From Ruminococcaceae bacterium UBA1691 (lineage in GTDB: Bacteria; Bacillota; Clostridia; Oscillospirales; Acutalibacteraceae): 10,747 nucleotides of DNA. Of this stretch, positions 1 to 6,999 are shown piece after piece; within the stretch, counting starts at the first letter, position 1, and every line of letters begins with the position of its first letter. The notes under the pieces are model-generated. The model was given only the letters and a program-made list of their open reading frames with translations. It was not told the DNA's origin and did no database searches. The DNA is taken from NCBI GenBank assembly GCA_002320555.1, contig DCJV01000069.1:1-10747 (forward strand), in the 5' to 3' direction. The translations under genes and the position numbers were made by a program.

Positions 1-1845
1 TTCCCGCTCTGACTCCCCGTCCCGGTGAATAAATGCAATCGCGCCAAGCGCAGGGGCAGAGGGATGGTATCTCTCCTGCGCAGGCTGTGCGCATAAATCG
101 TCACTGATGCATCGCAGCAATTCCCGGCGTTGAAGCTCACTCAGGGGTATTTCCCGTTCCTTTGCCAGCCACTTGCTATCAAGCAACACCGTATTGATCG
201 CCTGTACTTGCTCTTTCATATAATTTAGCCTGTCGTATGCTTCAGGCTCCGGTTCGGTTGTTAAAACCTCCCGGATCAGCGCGTGGTAGCGGTCACTGTC
301 CTCCAGCTGGAGGAACTGCGTCAGCAAGGAGATGGGAATCCGCTCGTAATGCCGCCTTACCTGCCTGCCGTCTTTAAGCGTGTATACGAACTGGATCCCC
401 GTCCGGACGGTTCGATCCTTAAGCGGCCCCTCTTTCTTCAGCTCCCGGCGCCCGCCTTCCGCCAGTTGGCGGTGTAGCCTGGTAATCAACTGAAGATCGC
501 GTTCGGAGGAAAAGCCGTGCACAAGGTCCCCCTGTTCCGAAAAAACCTGATTGTCGATTCCTCGCGTCCCGCTGTAGCCGCTCAACTTGATGCTCTGGTT
601 CGGCATCACCACATCCGCGCTCTGCACCTCAGATATTGCAGGGACATAGCTGCTGAAGCCGCAAAACCCGGTCACCGCCAAAACGCCCAGCAGGGCCGCC
701 GCGCTCAGATGCACCGGCAGGAAGCGCAGCTTTTTACGAAAGCGCTTCCCATCTCGCGTCAGCGCCAGATAAAAAACGCAATAAACGGCGGCATACGCCA
801 AGATGCCCAGAATCACGGCGACAAAATCGGGCAGCGGTGCGCTCACCTTAAAAACCGCGCCAAAGCACAAAAAGCCGGCTGACACAACCCCCAACACATT
901 GAGCACCCTGTTTTTACCCAAAAAGCCGCAGATTTCCGCTTTTCTCCGCTGGAACAGGAATGCCCCCAGCGCTACGATCCCAACGGTGAGCAACGCCCAA
1001 AGCAGCAGCGAGGAGCCGTTGGGCGCCGTCCACTTCTCATTCATAGGCAGCTGGCAGACCTGGCCGCAGCTTGCTTTCAGCAAAAAGACCGGCTGAACTT
1101 GCTGAAAATTGAGAAGCAGAGAATATATTCTTCTTCCAAAATCCATTGTTTCAAAGGTAGTGCCAAACGGGCTGCCCCAGACGCGGCTCATCAGCCCGTC
1201 CGCCCCGGCGAGCAGGATGGAGGGCGAAAAAAGCGAAAGGACGGAATAGACGACGCCTTCGCTCACCGTGCCCACGCAGCTGAACACCGCCGCCGTTACG
1301 GCAAAGCTCAGGGAAGACATAACAATCAAGGCTGCCAAAATAGCGGCAGCCGAAATCCACAGCTCTCTACAGGAGCCGAAAAAGGCAAGGTTTAAAATCA
1401 GATTCGCCGCCACCGGAAGCAGGGAGGCAAGCAGCAACAAAAGTTGGCCGGCCAGATACCGGGTCATAAAAAGCGAGCGCCTTGTTAGCCCCAGGCTGTA
1501 AAAAACGTTGACGGTTCGCTTGTTTGCCATAAAGCGGAACAGGACGAATCCCAGGAGAACCGGCATTAAAATCGCAAAAAGCTGGAGCGGAAGAAACCCC
1601 ATCTCCGTATTGAACAGAATATAGCGGTACAGCGACTGTAAAGTCGGGACTGGCTCTCCCGCGCTGATATACTGCTGCGCATTTTGCGCGATTCTGCTGT
1701 CATAACCAAGAATATCGATAAACGTTGATAGGGTGAACAACAGCAGGATTGAAATAAAATAAGGCAAAGCCGCCGGTAGGGCGGAAACCAACGCCCGCCT
1801 AAACGAAGTAGCCGCCAAGGAAGCAGGCTGCGCCTTTCTCTTCAT
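1..1845 (-). CDS. ABC-2 type exporter permease, module B (partial, C-terminus beyond window edge)
   Basis: I translated the minus strand from the ATG at 1843-1845 to base 1; all 615 codons are open, so the gene is cut by the window edge, not broken. It is a polytopic membrane protein: hydrophobic segments near residues 18-40, 82-105, 132-155, 163-190, 199-212, 278-298, 317-333, 338-360 and 378-397, followed by a large hydrophilic domain from about 398 onward, probably outside the membrane. It shares with the module A permease the motifs TVNVFYSLGLTRRSLF (about 112-127), AVFSCVGTV (186-194) and RRKAEICGFLG (300-310), and the start of the soluble domain. By alignment about 165 C-terminal residues are missing. 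The start follows an AAAGGGG ribosome site, and an in-frame TGA lies 18 bases upstream, so the start is firm. The ATPase gene ends 38 bases upstream; the pair should form one transporter. The substrate is unknown; export of a peptide, lipid or drug is inference. Confidence 0.88.
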   Translation of the reverse strand, partial: MKRKAQPASLAATSFRRALVSALPAALPYFISILLLFTLSTFIDILGYDSRIAQNAQQYISAGEPVPTLQSLYRYILFNTEMGFLPLQLFAILMPVLLGFVLFRFMANKRTVNVFYSLGLTRRSLFMTRYLAGQLLLLLASLLPVAANLILNLAFFGSCRELWISAAAILAALIVMSSLSFAVTAAVFSCVGTVSEGVVYSVLSLFSPSILLAGADGLMSRVWGSPFGTTFETMDFGRRIYSLLLNFQQVQPVFLLKASCGQVCQLPMNEKWTAPNGSSLLLWALLTVGIVALGAFLFQRRKAEICGFLGKNRVLNVLGVVSAGFLCFGAVFKVSAPLPDFVAVILGILAYAAVYCVFYLALTRDGKRFRKKLRFLPVHLSAAALLGVLAVTGFCGFSSYVPAISEVQSADVVMPNQSIKLSGYSGTRGIDNQVFSEQGDLVHGFSSERDLQLITRLHRQLAEGGRRELKKEGPLKDRTVRTGIQFVYTLKDGRQVRRHYERIPISLLTQFLQLEDSDRYHALIREVLTTEPEPEAYDRLNYMKEQVQAINTVLLDSKWLAKEREIPLSELQRRELLRCISDDLCAQPAQERYHPSAPALGAIAFIHRDGESERE

Positions 1846-1883
1846 ATCTCTACATCCCCTTTTTCATAAAACCCCAGAATGAT

Positions 1884-2783
1884 TCATTGAAAAATCTCGG
1901 AATAGTCGTGCTCTTCGCCCTCCATCTCATCCATAAAAATTTCCTCCAGTGAGAGCGGGAAGCTTTCGAGCAGGATCGGATTCATGGCGCGCAGCCGCTC
2001 TTCCTGCTCCTGAATATCCCCTTGCGCCGTAAAGGTAATCAGACGGCCATCCTTGATAAAGCGCTTGAAAGTAAAACCACTGAAATCAGCACGGTTCATT
2101 TCACGGTCAAACGCCACGCGGAATTTGCAGCGGCTCGCGCTGATGTCGTCCACAGCACAGTCCAGCATGAGCTTACGCCCGTCCAAAAGGCCGACATGAT
2201 CACACAGATCCTCCAGCTCGTGCAGATTGTGTGAGGAAATGATCACGGATGCGCCGCATTCCGCAACATATTCGATCAGCAGCTTTTTGGCAACATTCCG
2301 TTTAGCAGGATCAAGCCCGTCGAAGGACTCATCCAGCAGGAGAAAGTCCGGATGCGTGGAGAGACAGAGCACCAGCTCCGCCTGTCGCCGCATTCCCTTG
2401 GAAAAGCTGTTGATCTTCTTATTGGGATCCAGAGCGAAAATCTTCGTCAGCTCCTGAAAGGTCTTTTCCCTAAAATTGGGATAGTAGCTTTTATAAAAAT
2501 GCGCCATGCGCCTGAGCGTTGCATAGGCCTGAAAATAGAGCTCGTCCGGCATATAAAAAAGATGTTGTTTCATTTTGGCATTGTCAAAAATATTTTCCGC
2601 ATTCACACGCACAATTCCCTTTTCTGGGCGGTAAATGCCCGCAATTGTTTTGAGCAGGGTCGTTTTGCCCGCTCCGTTAAATCCCACAAGGCCGTAGATT
2701 GACGCCTGATGGACCGTCAAGGAAAGATCGCTGATGGCGGTAAAGCGGCCAAATTTTTTTGTTACGTCAATCACATCGATCAT
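1884..2783 (-). CDS. ABC transporter ATP-binding protein, module B
   Basis: A 299-residue cytoplasmic ATPase that should power the adjacent permease by binding and hydrolysing ATP. Visible motifs: Walker A GFNGAGKTT (34-42, K40), ABC signature SFSKGMRRQ (126-134, a variant of LSGGQ), Walker B LLLDE (148-152), D-loop GLDP (156-159) and H-loop histidine H185. At the expected Q-loop the sequence reads YMPDE (77-81), with no glutamine. A C-terminal extension of about 90 residues ends in PLSLEEIFMDEME, typical of ABC-2 (BcrA/YtrB-like) ATPases. The ATG overlaps the TGA of the GntR gene in an ATGA junction, with an AGGGGG ribosome site 8 bases upstream, so the two are probably translationally coupled. 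It is about 65% identical, without gaps, to the module A ATPase. The family is certain; the transported substrate is not known. Confidence 0.95.
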   Translation of the reverse strand: MIDVIDVTKKFGRFTAISDLSLTVHQASIYGLVGFNGAGKTTLLKTIAGIYRPEKGIVRVNAENIFDNAKMKQHLFYMPDELYFQAYATLRRMAHFYKSYYPNFREKTFQELTKIFALDPNKKINSFSKGMRRQAELVLCLSTHPDFLLLDESFDGLDPAKRNVAKKLLIEYVAECGASVIISSHNLHELEDLCDHVGLLDGRKLMLDCAVDDISASRCKFRVAFDREMNRADFSGFTFKRFIKDGRLITFTAQGDIQEQEERLRAMNPILLESFPLSLEEIFMDEMEGEEHDYSEIFQ

Positions 2784-3154
2784 CTGCCATTCCCCCTTGC
2801 GTAAATTTCTTTTACCAAATCAATGATTTCCTCCTGTGTAACCCCTTTGGACTGCCCGGAAGAGATCGCGGTGCGTATTTCCTCCAGCGCCTTTTCCTTG
2901 ATCCGCGTATTGGCAAATGCATTTTCGTTGACATAGCTGCCTTTGCCTGGCATGGAATAAATCACGCCGTCTGCTTCCAGATCCATAAAGGCGTGTTTCA
3001 CCGTATTGATATTCAGATTCAGCTCACGGGAAAGCGTACGGATGGACGGCAGCTGCTCATGCGGGCGGAACACACCGAGCTGAATCAAGCGCATGATCTG
3101 TTCCTTAATCTGCTCATAGATCGGCGTGCGGCTTCGCAGGTCGATGTTGATCAC
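2780..3154 (-). CDS. GntR-family transcriptional regulator, YtrA-type
   Basis: A 124-residue DNA-binding protein. The N-terminal winged helix-turn-helix covers about residues 10-76: PIYEQI start, recognition region LPSIRTLSRELNLNINTVKHA (35-55, quoted in part: LPSIRTLSREL and NINTVKHAFMDLE) and wing GKGSYV (70-75). Only about 45 residues follow, mostly helical, too short for the large FadR or UTRA effector domains, which is the mark of the YtrA subfamily. These usually repress their own ABC exporter operon and are released under envelope or antibiotic stress. The start is GTG at 3152-3154, behind a GGAGGG site with 7 bases spacing; no in-frame ATG is better placed. It is coupled by ATGA overlap to the downstream ATPase. 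The palindrome at 6546-6569 by the upstream promoter is its likely operator (inference). A predicted terminator lies just upstream and no good promoter is seen between it and the gene. Confidence 0.93.
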   Translation of the reverse strand: MINIDLRSRTPIYEQIKEQIMRLIQLGVFRPHEQLPSIRTLSRELNLNINTVKHAFMDLEADGVIYSMPGKGSYVNENAFANTRIKEKALEEIRTAISSGQSKGVTQEEIIDLVKEIYARGNGR

Positions 3155-3185
3155 GGCGGTTTCCCTCCCTCCATATCAAAGTCCG

Positions 3186-3232
3186 AAAAGCCCGCTCCCG
3201 CTGGTGGCTGATCGCATCCGGCGGGACGGGCT
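3186..3232 (-). terminator. Predicted intrinsic terminator after module A permease
   Basis: On the minus strand AGCCCGTCCCGC (3232-3221) pairs with GCGGGAGCGGGCT (3201-3189): 12 G+C-rich pairs with one bulged G, a loop of about 19 bases, then TTTTC. It begins 49 bases after the permease stop and ends about 30 bases before the GntR start. The U-tract is short, so termination may be partial, letting some transcripts reach gntR and module B. Confidence 0.65.
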
Positions 3233-3281
3233 GCAAAGCGAATTCAGGCGTCTGATACCTGAAAACGATTGCCAAGGTTAT

Positions 3282-5642
3282 TTACTTGACTGCGTCTTTG
3301 ACATACTGCGGCGCAACGGACTCGGGCAGGAACATGCAGGTGTATCCCTTGCCATCCGCCAGCTTTGCCCGGACGAAATAGCCGTCCACCCCATAGAAAT
3401 AGGCAATATGGGAGAGGGAGACCACTTCCTGCGCCTGCTTGGCGTCTTCGATCTTCACTGCGTCTGAAAATGCAGGCGATGAATACTCATTTTCGGCACT
3501 GCGCTTCTGCTCCATTTCAAATGACTTTTCAGACTGCCAAGTGCCAAGGTAGAACCACGAATTATAGTTAATTCCCCTGTTGCTACGTCCATAGGAGTCT
3601 GGATCGCCAGCGTTTTCTTTCGCACGTACCACTTCTAAACTTTCCACCTGCACAGGCTGGCCGATGGAGTCATACAGCCCGTGTAATTGAAGGAACTGTA
3701 TCGTCTTCTTCATATCCTTGGTTAAGAAGATCGTATAGCCTTCATACATTTCGGCATAAGGAGAACGGGTTGAATCATCTCCGCCCATATAGGCCATCAT
3801 CTCGCTATTTTGAATATTAATCAGGCCAATAAGCGGTTCTGTGGGGAAATACCGCTGTGCTGCTTTTTGTGCCGTCAGATCATCCGCTACACACTGCAAA
3901 AGCGCCTTGCGTTGCGATTGAGATAGTGTAACGGGCGTTTCCTTCTCCATATAAGGGCTCACAAGAGCAATCGCTCCATCTTCCTGAATTAATTTTGCCA
4001 ACGGATAGGACAAGTTACCTTGATCAACCGGCTTTGTCAGTAAACTCCGAATGCATTCACGGCCTGCCTGGGTATCCTCAACGTTAAGGAGTTGATTGAC
4101 TACTTCCATCTGAACATTATCATAAAAGCGCATCAGCTTTTTCCCATTCTTTAGCTCATAAACCACTTGAACCGTATTTCTGACAATCTGGTCGTTACGA
4201 GCTACGCCCGCTTTGTCAGCTGTAATTTCCTGCTTACCCTTTTTGACAATTTGCTCGTGAAGATTCCGAACAAAGCCGATATTCTCTTCCCCAGTGATGC
4301 CCTCCAGTATTCCACCCATCGCGCCCCATCTATAATTGGAATCGCCTCTGGAAGCGCTATTGCCCTGCAGGCCATTAAAGGTATTTACCGGAACTGTAAC
4401 TGCAACGCTTTTGATCTCGGAAAGCTCCGGAATCCGGCTACTGAATCCAAACAGGCCCGTCGCAAAAATGACGCCTATGATTAGCGTTATGCCCAGATGG
4501 ACCGGCAGCTTTACTAAGCCGCGCAGAAACTCCTTCCCGTTGCGGATCAGTGCGAAATCGACAATACAATAAATTACGGTGAATACAAGCAGGCCAATCA
4601 GGATGGCGAGCGCCATAGAGAGTTTTTCCGCCGCAAAATGGATCACAAGCCCAAATCCGAAGAAGCCCAGCAGGAATGTGATCAGGAAATTCAATACCGG
4701 GTTGACGCCAAGGAACCCGCAGATTTCCGCTTTGCGCCTACGGAACAGATACATTCCCAGGAACATAACGGCGATAATTGCGACCGTCCAGAAAACCAGC
4801 GGAAGGAAATCCGGCTTTGCCCAGGGAGTCCCCTCGCCATACGTGCTTGGCACCAGCTTTCCCTCTGCATCAAGCGCGGAGAGATTGGAAATGCCGTCAT
4901 AGAGAAACAGAAGGGGATTGAATGACTTAAAAGTGGTTGGCAGGTCTACCGCGTTGTAGCCCGTGAAATAGTGGCCATAAGGATTGCCATAAAGCGTCTC
5001 CATCAGGTATTGCAAACAGTACAGGATGATCATCGGAGAGCCCAGAATCACAAACGGGAAGAAGCACCCCTCCGCCACCGTGCCAACGCAGCTGAACACA
5101 GCCGCCGTCACCGTGAAGGCAAAGCAGGCCAAGATGGAAAAGCTCCAGAAATAATAGGCCGTTGCGCTCCAAAGCTGCCAGGAGGAGCCCAAATAGGAGA
5201 AATTCAAGATCAGGTTAAACAACAGTGGCAAAGCGACGGAAACGACCAGCATCAGAATACCGGCCAGATATTTAGAAACAAAAAGAGATTTTCGCGTAAT
5301 GCCGAGACTATAGAAAACATTAACCGTTTTTTTACTTGCGATAAAGCGGAAAATCATAACCCCCAGCAGAACGGAACAGACGACAGTGGCCAGAATTGCC
5401 AAGATGGAATATTCCGCCCCTCCCATAAGCATCGCATACTTGTAGGTCTCTTTCAGCGTAGCGGCAGCTTTCCCCTGTTCCATAGAAGCAGAATCGTTAA
5501 ATGTCGTAAATTTAACCAGATTGAGCACAGGGATCACAAAGGTCAGCACCAGGGCGTTCAGAAGCGGTGGCAAAAAATTGGAACTGAGAGCCGTCCGGAA
5601 TGTATAAAGGCGTGGATTAGCTGAAGATTTCTGAGAAGTCAT
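3282..5642 (-). CDS. ABC-2 type exporter permease with large extracytoplasmic C-terminal domain, module A
   Basis: A 786-residue membrane protein. Hydrophobic segments lie near residues 24-43, 76-100, 122-147, 163-185, 192-213, 280-300, 320-336, 343-363 and 381-400; the remaining 385 residues (about 402-786) are hydrophilic and probably face outward. That domain is much larger than in ordinary ABC-2 permeases of about 250-400 residues and recalls the clostridial proteins annotated with DUF6449 (recalled, not checked). Conserved with the module B copy: KKTVNVFYSLGITRKSLF, AVFSCVGTV, RRKAEICGFLG (302-312) and FGFSSRIPELSEIKSV just after the last hydrophobic segment. I chose the ATG at 5640-5642, with GGAGGG 8 bases upstream; an ATG at 5661-5663 would add 7 residues but lacks that spacing. 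The gene overlaps the ATPase end by 26 bp, indicating coupled translation. Its 3' half appears A+T-richer than the proS region. The substrate is unknown. Confidence 0.93.
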   Translation of the reverse strand: MTSQKSSANPRLYTFRTALSSNFLPPLLNALVLTFVIPVLNLVKFTTFNDSASMEQGKAAATLKETYKYAMLMGGAEYSILAILATVVCSVLLGVMIFRFIASKKTVNVFYSLGITRKSLFVSKYLAGILMLVVSVALPLLFNLILNFSYLGSSWQLWSATAYYFWSFSILACFAFTVTAAVFSCVGTVAEGCFFPFVILGSPMIILYCLQYLMETLYGNPYGHYFTGYNAVDLPTTFKSFNPLLFLYDGISNLSALDAEGKLVPSTYGEGTPWAKPDFLPLVFWTVAIIAVMFLGMYLFRRRKAEICGFLGVNPVLNFLITFLLGFFGFGLVIHFAAEKLSMALAILIGLLVFTVIYCIVDFALIRNGKEFLRGLVKLPVHLGITLIIGVIFATGLFGFSSRIPELSEIKSVAVTVPVNTFNGLQGNSASRGDSNYRWGAMGGILEGITGEENIGFVRNLHEQIVKKGKQEITADKAGVARNDQIVRNTVQVVYELKNGKKLMRFYDNVQMEVVNQLLNVEDTQAGRECIRSLLTKPVDQGNLSYPLAKLIQEDGAIALVSPYMEKETPVTLSQSQRKALLQCVADDLTAQKAAQRYFPTEPLIGLINIQNSEMMAYMGGDDSTRSPYAEMYEGYTIFLTKDMKKTIQFLQLHGLYDSIGQPVQVESLEVVRAKENAGDPDSYGRSNRGINYNSWFYLGTWQSEKSFEMEQKRSAENEYSSPAFSDAVKIEDAKQAQEVVSLSHIAYFYGVDGYFVRAKLADGKGYTCMFLPESVAPQYVKDAVK

Positions 5643-6519
5643 AATCGGTTCCCTCCATTTCATCCAGGAATATTTCCTCCAGTGAAAGCGGCATGTGCTC
5701 CAGCACCAGCGGATGCATTGCCCGAAGCTTCGCCTCGACCGCCTCTTTTTCTCCCACTGCTGTTAAGGTGATGAGGCTGCCGTCCTCTCGGAATCGCTTG
5801 ATTTCCAGTTCCGGGAAATCCTTTTCCGTCATATCACGGTCAAACGCCAGACGGAATTTACAGCGGTTTTGGCTAATTTCTTCGATGGAGCAGTTCATCG
5901 CGAGCTTTTGTCCATTGATCAGGCCCACATGGTCGCAAAGGTCCTCCACCTCGTGCAGATTATGCGAAGAGACGATGATGGAAACCTCTTTCTCCGCCAT
6001 GTATTCCGCCAGAAGCTGCTTGGTCAGACTCCGCTTTGCAGGATCAAGGCCGTCGAAGGACTCGTCCAGCAGCAAAACATCGGGATGCGCCGACATGCCC
6101 AGCACCAGCTCCGCCTGCCGCTGCATGCCCTTGGAAAATCCATTGATACGCTTAGTCGCCTCCAGGCCAAATACCTTCGTCAGATTCTGAAACGTTTTTT
6201 CGCTGAATTTCGGATAATAGCCTTTATAGAAACGGGCCATTTTTTCCATACTCGCATAGGGTTGGAAGTAGAGATCATCCGGCACATAAAATAAGCGCTG
6301 CTTCATCTTGGCATTGTCAAAAATATGCTCGCCGTCGATCCGTACCTCTCCCCCTTCCGGCTTATACACGCCGGAAATCGTCTTCAGAAGCGTGGTTTTA
6401 CCTGCCCCATTGTAGCCCACCAATCCGTAGATGGAAGAACGCCCCACGGAAAAGGTCAGTCCACTCAGGGCGGTGAATTTCCCGAACCGCTTCGTTACAT
6501 TGATGATATCAATCAACAC
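5617..6519 (-). CDS. ABC transporter ATP-binding protein, module A
   Basis: A 300-residue ATPase, first gene of the minus-strand operon and partner of the overlapping permease. Motifs: Walker A GYNGAGKTT (35-43, K41), signature GFSKGMQRQ (127-135), Walker B LLLDE (149-153), GLDP D-loop, H-loop H186, and the C-terminal PLSLEEIFLDEME element. The Q-loop position reads YVPDD, without glutamine, as in its paralogue. Two starts are possible: GTG at 6517-6519 (4 bases from AGGAGG at 6524-6529) or TTG at 6514-6516 (7 bases). The TTG start gives a protein beginning IDIINVTKRFG directly after Met, which aligns exactly with the paralogue (MIDVIDVTKKFG), so TTG may be the true start. A promoter and palindromic operator lie directly upstream. 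Confidence 0.95.
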   Translation of the reverse strand: MLIDIINVTKRFGKFTALSGLTFSVGRSSIYGLVGYNGAGKTTLLKTISGVYKPEGGEVRIDGEHIFDNAKMKQRLFYVPDDLYFQPYASMEKMARFYKGYYPKFSEKTFQNLTKVFGLEATKRINGFSKGMQRQAELVLGMSAHPDVLLLDESFDGLDPAKRSLTKQLLAEYMAEKEVSIIVSSHNLHEVEDLCDHVGLINGQKLAMNCSIEEISQNRCKFRLAFDRDMTEKDFPELEIKRFREDGSLITLTAVGEKEAVEAKLRAMHPLVLEHMPLSLEEIFLDEMEGTDYDFSEIFS

Positions 6520-6523
6520 AAGC

Positions 6524-6529
6524 CCTCCT
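6524..6529 (-). promoter_or_regulatory. Ribosome binding site that bears on the ATPase start
   Basis: AGGAGG on the minus strand. It is 4 bases from the GTG at 6519 and 7 bases from the in-frame TTG at 6516. The second spacing is the usual one and favours the TTG. Confidence 0.6.
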
Positions 6530-6545
6530 CTGCACGTAATATAGC

Positions 6546-6569
6546 GATATGCGTGATAGCACGCATATC
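6546..6569 (-). promoter_or_regulatory. Perfect palindromic operator, likely target of the operon's GntR regulator
   Basis: GATATGCGTG (6546-6555), ATAG, CACGCATATC (6560-6569): a perfect 10-bp inverted repeat with a 4-bp centre. It starts 9 bases downstream of the -10 hexamer of the promoter at 6579-6607, so it covers the likely start of transcription and early leader. A protein dimer bound there would block initiation or clearance. GntR dimers bind such palindromes, and the only regulator gene in this operon is YtrA-type; the pairing of the two is inferred. In RNA the repeat could also fold into a short hairpin in the leader. Confidence 0.72.
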
Positions 6570-6578
6570 ACACTTAGA

Positions 6579-6607
6579 AGAATAACACAAAAAAATGGTA
6601 ACGTCAA
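6579..6607 (-). promoter_or_regulatory. Sigma-A-type promoter of the ABC exporter operon
   Basis: Minus strand: -35 TTGACG (6607-6602), 17-bp spacer rich in T, -10 TATTCT (6584-6579). Predicted start of transcription is near 6572, giving a leader of about 53 bases before the ATPase start. The operator palindrome sits right after the -10 and the TTACAA repeats lie upstream of the -35. Confidence 0.75.
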
Positions 6608-6620
6608 CTTCCTTTTTGAA

Positions 6621-6648
6621 ACGTAATGCATTTGTAATGGACTTGTAA
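6621..6648 (-). repeat. Three TTACAA-like hexamers at 11-bp phase upstream of the -35
   Basis: Read on the minus strand: TTACAA (6648-6643), TTACAA (6637-6632) and TTACGT (6626-6621), each 11 bp from the next; the first two share TTACAANNNCA. The last ends 13 bp before the -35. Direct hexamers at 11-bp steps on one face of the helix are the layout used by PhoP/OmpR-family response regulators, which suggests an activator site. No such regulator gene is in the window. Confidence 0.45.
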
Positions 6649-6663
6649 CTTTTGGATTGACCA

Positions 6664-6706
6664 CAAAAAAATTGCCATCAGGCATGCTTTTTACCTGATG
6701 GCAATT
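6664..6706 (-). terminator. Strong minus-strand intrinsic terminator with no recognised upstream gene
   Basis: AATTGCCATCAGG (6706-6694 on the minus strand) pairs perfectly with CCTGATGGCAATT (6682-6670) across an 11-base loop, and the 3' arm runs into a U-tract (seven T in all) ending at about 6665. The plus direction has no T-run after the stem. It insulates the exporter promoter from minus-strand transcription coming from the right, yet no minus-strand gene is evident between 6707 and 7000. See the findings for a possible small transcript. Confidence 0.8.
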
Positions 6707-6874
6707 GGATGCTGATCGGAAAAGGCAGAAGATGGATCCTGCTATTTGCAAAACGCTGTTATAAAATCATGACAAATGTCCCCGCGCTCTTTTCTCCTTT
6801 CTTTTCGATTCGCAAGATATGATTTCCTCCTTTATAGAATTGTTTCCAATTTTATGTGTTGCATCTCGTCACGC

Positions 6875-6903
6875 TTGACCGGCATGTCGGCTTATGCTAT
6901 GAT
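6875..6903 (+). promoter_or_regulatory. Promoter for the hydrolase-exonuclease pair
   Basis: -35 TTGACC (6875-6880), 17-bp spacer, -10 TATGAT (6898-6903), close to the sigma-A consensus. Transcription would start near 6910, leaving a leader of about 90 bases before the hydrolase ATG at 7000. I saw no riboswitch-like or T-box structure in that leader. Confidence 0.65.
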
Positions 6904-6999
6904 GGAGCTGTTGTTGTTTTGTTCGGGAATCGCGTATAAAACGTTTTTGTGCTTCCTGGGCGTTCTTCACGCTCATATGGTAATAGGGGGAAATTGAGA

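Noticed and set aside
1..1500. Several plus-strand open frames of 64-121 codons (for example 517-882, 803-1096, 1099-1395).
   Set aside because: They lie opposite the module B permease, which is open for all 615 codons and matches a paralogue; they are shadows without ribosome sites.
1..1845. Possible pseudogene at the left end, since no complete open frame ends inside the window.
   Set aside because: Translation shows no stop or frameshift; the gene simply runs past the window edge.
6509..6751. An 80-codon minus-strand open frame across the exporter promoter region.
   Set aside because: It runs through the terminator hairpin, promoter and operator and shows no protein-like features or ribosome site.
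6805..6880. Promoter on the minus strand feeding the orphan terminator (TATAAA near 6836).
   Set aside because: No acceptable -35 at 16-18 bp, and a start there would fall inside the ribosome site of the small frame.
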